From: Agrocybe praecox
Taxonomy: Eukaryota; Basidiomycota; Agaricomycetes; Agaricales; Agrocybaceae
DNA length: 64,000 nt
Direction: 5' to 3'
Assembly (NCBI GenBank): GCA_964017145.1
Contig: OZ024846.1
Coordinates: 3,718,527 to 3,782,526 of the forward strand
This document shows, piece after piece, positions 59,516 through 64,000 of this stretch (within the stretch, counting starts at the first letter, position 1; each line of letters begins with the position of its first letter). The notes beneath the pieces are model-generated. The model was given only the letters and a program-made list of their open reading frames with translations. It did not search any database and had not been told where the DNA came from. Made by a program: the position numbers and the translations under genes.

Positions 59516-60609
59516 GCGCGCGCTTAACGGATATGTCCGAGACGTCTATATTTAATATGTAGATGAGATGTAGATAAGATATAGATAAGGAAATCTAAAA
59601 ATAAAGAAATTCACGAAATAATTACAAGTCCTTATAACGGAAGACATATGATATGTTATATGATGTCATATGTTTTTCCGATGTTCTGAGCTAAAAATAG
59701 ATCAAATGAAATCACCTGACTTAGGCTGGGAAAAATGTGGAAAAATCGAAAAAAATAAAGAAAAAATTCTAAGAAGAAAAATGAAGGAGCAGGAGGGTAC
59801 CTATGGGGTTAGGGTTGTTCAAACGAAGCGCCGAAGTGAGGCCGTAGGCCGAACGAAGGTGCTGAGTGAGAAAGGACGAAGGTGTAGTAGGGAAGCGAAG
59901 CGCCGAAGGTGCTGAGCGATAGGGTTGCAGGGTGAGGGTGATGGGTGAAAGTAGCTGAATAGCTTGGGAGTTTTCTCCAAGCCAGCTATTTCGCCTTTAT
60001 AGGCTCATCAGCAGCTATTACTTTCAAGATATTGTTACCTTATCTAAGCGATCTGAGTAAGAGTCGTGATTCGCTTAGTAAATCTGATCGGTTATCGTTA
60101 GTAATCTAAGCGATGACTTTGTAATCATATGCGCGGGTCTTCGGGCATCTTACTAAGGCCGATCTAGCCTGTTAGTCATCGTCGTGGTATTGATTACCAA
60201 TAACGAGTCATATTGAATATATCTGTGTCGATCTGATCGCTCCGTGTTCGATATGTCGACGATCTGACAGAAAACTTGATTAGTCATCAGATAAAAATAG
60301 CTGCTTACCAATTTCCTGAGTCCCGGTGCGCTACTTGCACTTCCAGTTAAACCAGCGTTTATTACTGAGCCGGTCCGGAGTTAATTCCAGTCCAGCGGTT
60401 TATTACTAGCGGCCCGGTCACACGTTGGCGTCAAATACACCAGGCGACGGAGTATGTTACTCCTTTCGGTTAAGGTTTGGGTTAGAGGTTAGCTATTATA
60501 GATCAATATGGAGTTTGTTAGTCGATATCGTGACTATATAACTCGTTAAGCGCTTACGGTTAGGGTTTGGGTTAGATTGCACTACCGTAAGTAGTATGTA
60601 TTGCTTAAT
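59516..60609. other. Subtelomeric DNA with telomere-like variant tracts
   Basis: No gene. Includes an inverted repeat of ATATGA/TCATAT type near 59646-59672, the TTAGGG-led block listed separately, and variant telomeric tracts at about 60470-60492 (GGTTAAGGTTTGGGTTAGAG) and 60557-60575 (GGTTAGGGTTTGGGTTAG), the second lying about 35 bases beyond the stop codon of the retroelement-like frame. Confidence 0.5.
59806..59945. repeat. TTAGGG-led GAAGCGCCGAAG block (first copy)
   Basis: GGGGTTAGGGTTGTTC is followed by a GA-rich module (AACGAAGCGCCGAAGTGAGG, then CCGTAGGCCGAACGAAGGTG). The same TTAGGG-plus-module arrangement opens the 1286-bp repeats at 61310 and 62596. Here the module is partly repeated (GAAGCGCCGAAGGTGCTGAG again near 59893). 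Confidence 0.75.
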
Positions 60610-61308
60610 TCACCGATTGTGAGATTTTCCGGTTCTGCCGAATTCTGGATGTTCCTCGTCGTCAGACGAACTGCGATGATGTAGTATAATTTCTTCGTCC
60701 GATTGATCGTCGAAGACTTGTGCGGCGGCTCTGTCAGCATCAAGTAAGTTATCTAAAGCATCGTTTTGAAACTTTGGAACGACACCGCCTTCTTGGGCGA
60801 TGGCTTCATCCAGTTTACGAAATACAGTTTTCTTCCAATTATTTGCAAGGTCGAATAGATTAGTGTTGCGTTTCCGACTGACTATCCATCGACTTCCGAG
60901 TAGTCCGATTTTACGTAGATCAGGGACAAACATTTCTTCGCCGTCGTTTCCACGAACTACTGCGTACAGGTCCGCTTTCACGTCGGTTATGTCATGTTCA
61001 TCGTCCAAGCTTTCGTAAGGGAAGGGACGGGCAGCGTTAATTCCATAACGGCCCTCTTCAGCGCGAGTGTACCACTCCGCCCAATACTCGGTAACGGTTT
61101 TTCCAAGTTCAGCAGCTGAGAACCAGTTCCATACGTCATCGAAGCGAGATTTAAGTACAAGAACGTCTTCGTCATGCTCACGAATGCGTTGTGCAAAACG
61201 CTTTTCCCAGCGTTCTTGTACGTTCTTCTTACACCAAGCGGCGACAAGTTTTTCGGGATAACCGCGCTGAATATAGAGAGCGTTAAGGTCTCTAATTGCT
61301 CCTATGTA
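60610..61308 (-). pseudogene. 5'-truncated retroelement-like reading frame capped by telomeric sequence
   Basis: An uninterrupted frame of about 230 codons ends with a stop at 60610 and is cut off at 61308, exactly where CCCTAACCCTA (telomeric C-strand sequence) begins on its 5' side. Segments include LNALYIQRGYPEKLVAAWCK, VLVLKSRFDDVWNWFSAAEL, GLLGSRWIVSRKRNTNLFDL and NWKKTVFRKLDEAI, with an acidic C-terminus. The RGYP and SRKRNTNLFDL segments resemble the C-terminal part of basidiomycete reverse-transcriptase-like hypothetical proteins. I suspect a Coprina-type (endonuclease-deficient Penelope-like) telomeric element, but no RT core is left to confirm it. Its 5' end faces the telomere, the orientation expected for elements added to chromosome ends. 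Confidence 0.45.
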
Positions 61309-61309
61309 G

Positions 61310-62595
61310 GGTTAGGGTTGTTCGAACGAAGCGCCGAAGTGAGGCCGTAGGCCGAACGAAGGTGCTGAGTGAGAAAGGACAAAGGTGTAGTAGGGAATTC
61401 TACTGCACGACCTTTTCGCTTTTATAGCTCTTCAGGTCCTATATTTCTCTATAGCTAGATCGGTTAGATCTGTTAACCATCGCGCTTACCGATCTCATTG
61501 GTAAGTCTGATTACGATGTTCTATAACAATTAGTAGCTGTGAAGCCTTACATCCCGCGGGATCGCTGACCAATAATCGGCCAGAAGCACGATATCAATCA
61601 GCGAAACGCCGCAGTATCAGTAAGCTGTCAGTTCCAGCGACAACGACCAAAGTAGATCGATGGATATAAATACTTAGCGTAGTGGCCAAATGCGGAAGGT
61701 AAGGGGTTACGTAATGATGGGCGCTTGTTACGCGCTTATGTAATCCGCAGTATAGCGCCAACTCGACGCTATTATTATACCTACGCTTAGGTTAGGTTCG
61801 GGTTAGAGGTTAGGCTGCCGAACCGATAGTTAAGTAGTTAGCTACTGTATTCCCGATTAAGGGATCGACGTACGTTAGAGTTAGAGTTAGGTAAGCGTTT
61901 TACCGGTAGATTAGTATTCTTTAACTCGAACTTGTTATGTTCAGACTGGGTTTGCTAAGGCTATAATCAATAAAGATAACCAGTCAATTACGTGCGTCCT
62001 ATTGTTATATAATTAAATAACTTAGGGATTTATTTATTAAACGCAAAGGGCGTTACTAGGATAATGTTAGACTCGACGACGAGATGCGTGCATCAATCGA
62101 ATGTTTGTTGCGGCTAAAAGCAACTAACTACCCGAACCAAAGTAAGGGCTAGCGTTCGTTCAAGGCTTGGGCAAAGGGACCACCGAGGCCGGTCATTGAC
62201 CAGCCAAGCTTATACCTGCTATCTGTCGCGGGTTCTGCACAAGGTCGGGTAGCATCTCGCATTATCTCGCGATTAACTGCAATCCTTCCCCGACACAAGG
62301 CATGGCCTTTGAGTGGTTTGCTTAGGCACAAGCGCTACTAGCCTATGCCGTTGGTTGTCTTTGGCCAATTAAATCGGCTACCAAGCGGCTACATAGTCTA
62401 TGCAATGGGTGAATATCGCAAGGTTTTTAATGCCGAGCAATTTAGACACGTCGCGCGTACTTAAGATCGATCCGAATCAATCTGAAGTCGTTCTACAGTT
62501 TTATTACACCACACATTCGACCACCGCCAGCGCCTTCCGAGATCTTACGGGATCGGGGAACCAGTCGTATCTAGTAGCACAGTTTTTATTTAGGG
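61310..62595. repeat. 1286-bp subtelomeric repeat, copy 1
   Basis: Starts with GGTTAGGGTTGTTCGAACGA and repeats, with only scattered differences, at 62596. It contains the GAAGCGCCGAAG module, AATTCTACTGCACGACC, and internal telomere-like variants near 61789-61815 (GGTTAGGTTCGGGTTAGAGG) and 61878-61900. No long reading frame was recognised; a fragment reading MPSNLDTSRVLKIDPNQSEV is open near 62430-62600. Confidence 0.85.
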
Positions 62596-63881
62596 GTTAG
62601 GGTTGTTCGAACGAAGCGCCGAAGTGAGGCCGTAGGCCGAACGAAGGTGCTGAGTGAGAAAGGACGAAGGTGTAGTAGGGAATTCTACTGCACGACCTTT
62701 TCGCTTTTATAGCTCTTCAGGTCCTATTTTTCTCTATAGCTAGATCGGTTAGATCTGTTAACCATCGCGCTTACCGATCTCATTGGTAAGTCTGATTACG
62801 ATGTTCTATAACAATTAGTAGCTGTGAAGTCTTACGTCCCGCGGGATCGCTGACCAATGATCGGCCAGAAGCACGATACCAATCAGCGAAACGCCGCAGT
62901 ATCAGTAAGCTGTCACTTCCAGCGACAACGACCAAAGTAGATCGATGGATATAAATACTTAGCGTAGTGGCCAAATGCGGAAGGTAAGGGATTACGTAAT
63001 GATGGGCGCTTGTTACACGCTTATGTAATCCACAGTATAGCGCCAACTCGACGCTATTATTATACCTACGCTTAGGTTAGGTTCGGGTTAGAGGTTAGGC
63101 TGCCGAACCGATCGTTAAGTAGTTAGCTACTGTATTCCCGATTAAGGGATCGACTTACGTTAGAGTTAGAGTTAGGTAAGCGTTTTACCGGTAGATTAGA
63201 TTTCTTTAACTCGAACTTGTTATGTTCAGACTGGATTTGCTAAGGCTATAATCAATAAAGATAACCAGTCAATTACGAAAGTCCATTTGTTATATAATTA
63301 AATAACTTAGGGTTTTATTTGTTAAACGCAAAGGGCGTTACTAGGATAATGTTAGACTCGACGACGAGATGCGTGCATCAATCAAGTGTTTGTTGCGGCT
63401 AAAAGCAACTAACTACCCAAGCCGAAGCAAGGGCTAACGTTCGTTCAAGGCTTTGGGCAAAGGGACCACCGAGGCCGGTCGTAACCAGCCAAGCTTATAC
63501 CTGCTATCTGTCGCGGGTTCTGCACAAGGTCAGGTAGCGTCTCGCATTATCTCGCGATTAACCGCAATCCTTCCCCGACACAAGGCATGGCCTTTGAGTG
63601 GTTTGCTTTGGGCACAAGCGCTACTAGTCTATGCCGTTGGTTGTCTTTGGCCAATTGAATCGGCTACCAAGCGGCTACATAGTCTATGCAATGGGTGAAT
63701 ATCGTAAGGCATGAATACCGAACAATTTAGACACGTCGCGCGTACTCGAGATCGATCCGAATCAATCTGAAGTCGTTCTACAGTTTTATTATACCACACA
63801 TTCGACCACCGCCGACGCCTTCTGAGTTCTTACGGGATCAGGGAATCAGTCGTATCTAGTAGCACAGTTTTTATTATCTGC
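62596..63881. repeat. 1286-bp subtelomeric repeat, copy 2
   Basis: Head-to-tail copy of 61310-62595, differing by single bases and a few small indels. After the common end (CAGTTTTTATT) a unique stretch of about 35 bases leads into the terminal telomere. A plus-strand open frame at 63453-63698 (SLYLLSVAGSAQGQVASRII) exists only because of small indels relative to copy 1. Confidence 0.85.
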
Positions 63882-63910
63882 CATATCCGCCACCTAGGTT
63901 GGCGAAGAGA

Positions 63911-64000
63911 GGGTTAGGGTTAGGGTTAGGGTTAGGGTTAGGGTTAGGGTTAGGGTTAGGGTTAGGGTTAGGGTTAGGGTTAGGGTTAGGGTTAGGGTTA
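63911..64000 (+). repeat. Telomere: (GGGTTA)15
   Basis: Fifteen perfect, uninterrupted GGGTTA units to the last base of the window. The G-rich strand runs 5' to 3' towards the end, as at a right chromosome end. TTAGGG is the common telomere repeat of Agaricomycetes. Confidence 0.97.

Noticed and set aside
62149..63698. Telomere-linked RecQ-type helicase genes in the 1286-bp repeats
   Set aside because: Looked for because such helicases are common in fungal subtelomeres; only short, frame-inconsistent open stretches were found and no helicase motif.
58640..63881. CRISPR array
   Set aside because: Repeats are 321 and 1286 bases long with no regular short spacers, and the organism is a fungus.

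Overview
The window is the right-hand end of a fungal chromosome, most likely from an Agaricomycete (Basidiomycota). The last 90 bases are 15 perfect GGGTTA repeats with the G-rich strand running to the end of the sequence. Genes are split by many short GT-AG introns, and the families present (DUF6534 membrane proteins, Crinkler-like kinases, NACHT proteins with a GG-rich N-terminal motif, an HMG-box factor, fungalysin) are typical of mushroom-forming fungi. Intron models below were built by eye; each multi-exon model that was summed gave an uninterrupted frame.

Layout. 1-12.5 kb: the 5' end of mitochondrial ATP synthase subunit g, a GFA-type zinc protein, and a tandem duplication carrying two intact Crinkler-like REase/kinase genes, a broken inverted copy of the ATP synthase g gene, and an inserted TIR element upstream of the second copy. 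12.3-17 kb: a 13-exon siderophore-iron transporter with four exact ATCWGATAA sites upstream, then an F-box-like gene. 17.5-19.3 kb: two TIR elements. 20-36 kb: three DUF6534 seven-TM-like paralogues with identical internal exon lengths, interspersed with a decayed fungalysin gene, a NACHT ATPase ending in membrane segments, an SGNH esterase and a second F-box/LRR-like gene. 36-48 kb: gene-poor DNA with a roughly 1.2 kb TIR element flanked by an 8-bp duplication and one HMG-box regulator.

48.5-57.4 kb: a housekeeping block (SLM1-like BAR/PH protein divergent from PHO88, then a glutathione S-transferase) and a third Crinkler-like kinase with two header domains in tandem. 57.5-58.5 kb: broken fragments of an Argonaute PIWI domain and an oligopeptide transporter. 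58.7-64 kb: subtelomere, made of a 321-bp tandem repeat containing a palindrome, a 5'-truncated retroelement-like reading frame capped by TTAGGG sequence and pointing away from the telomere, two 1286-bp direct repeats each starting with a TTAGGG tract, and the terminal telomere.

Working together: the SLM1/PHO88 pair shares one intergenic promoter; the transporter probably answers to iron through a GATA repressor; the Crinkler-like genes, NACHT protein and DUF6534 family look like fast-evolving accessory (conflict or environment-facing) genes. The least ordinary parts are the telomere-capped retroelement remnant with its repeat units, the Crinkler family variation, and the NACHT-membrane fusion.
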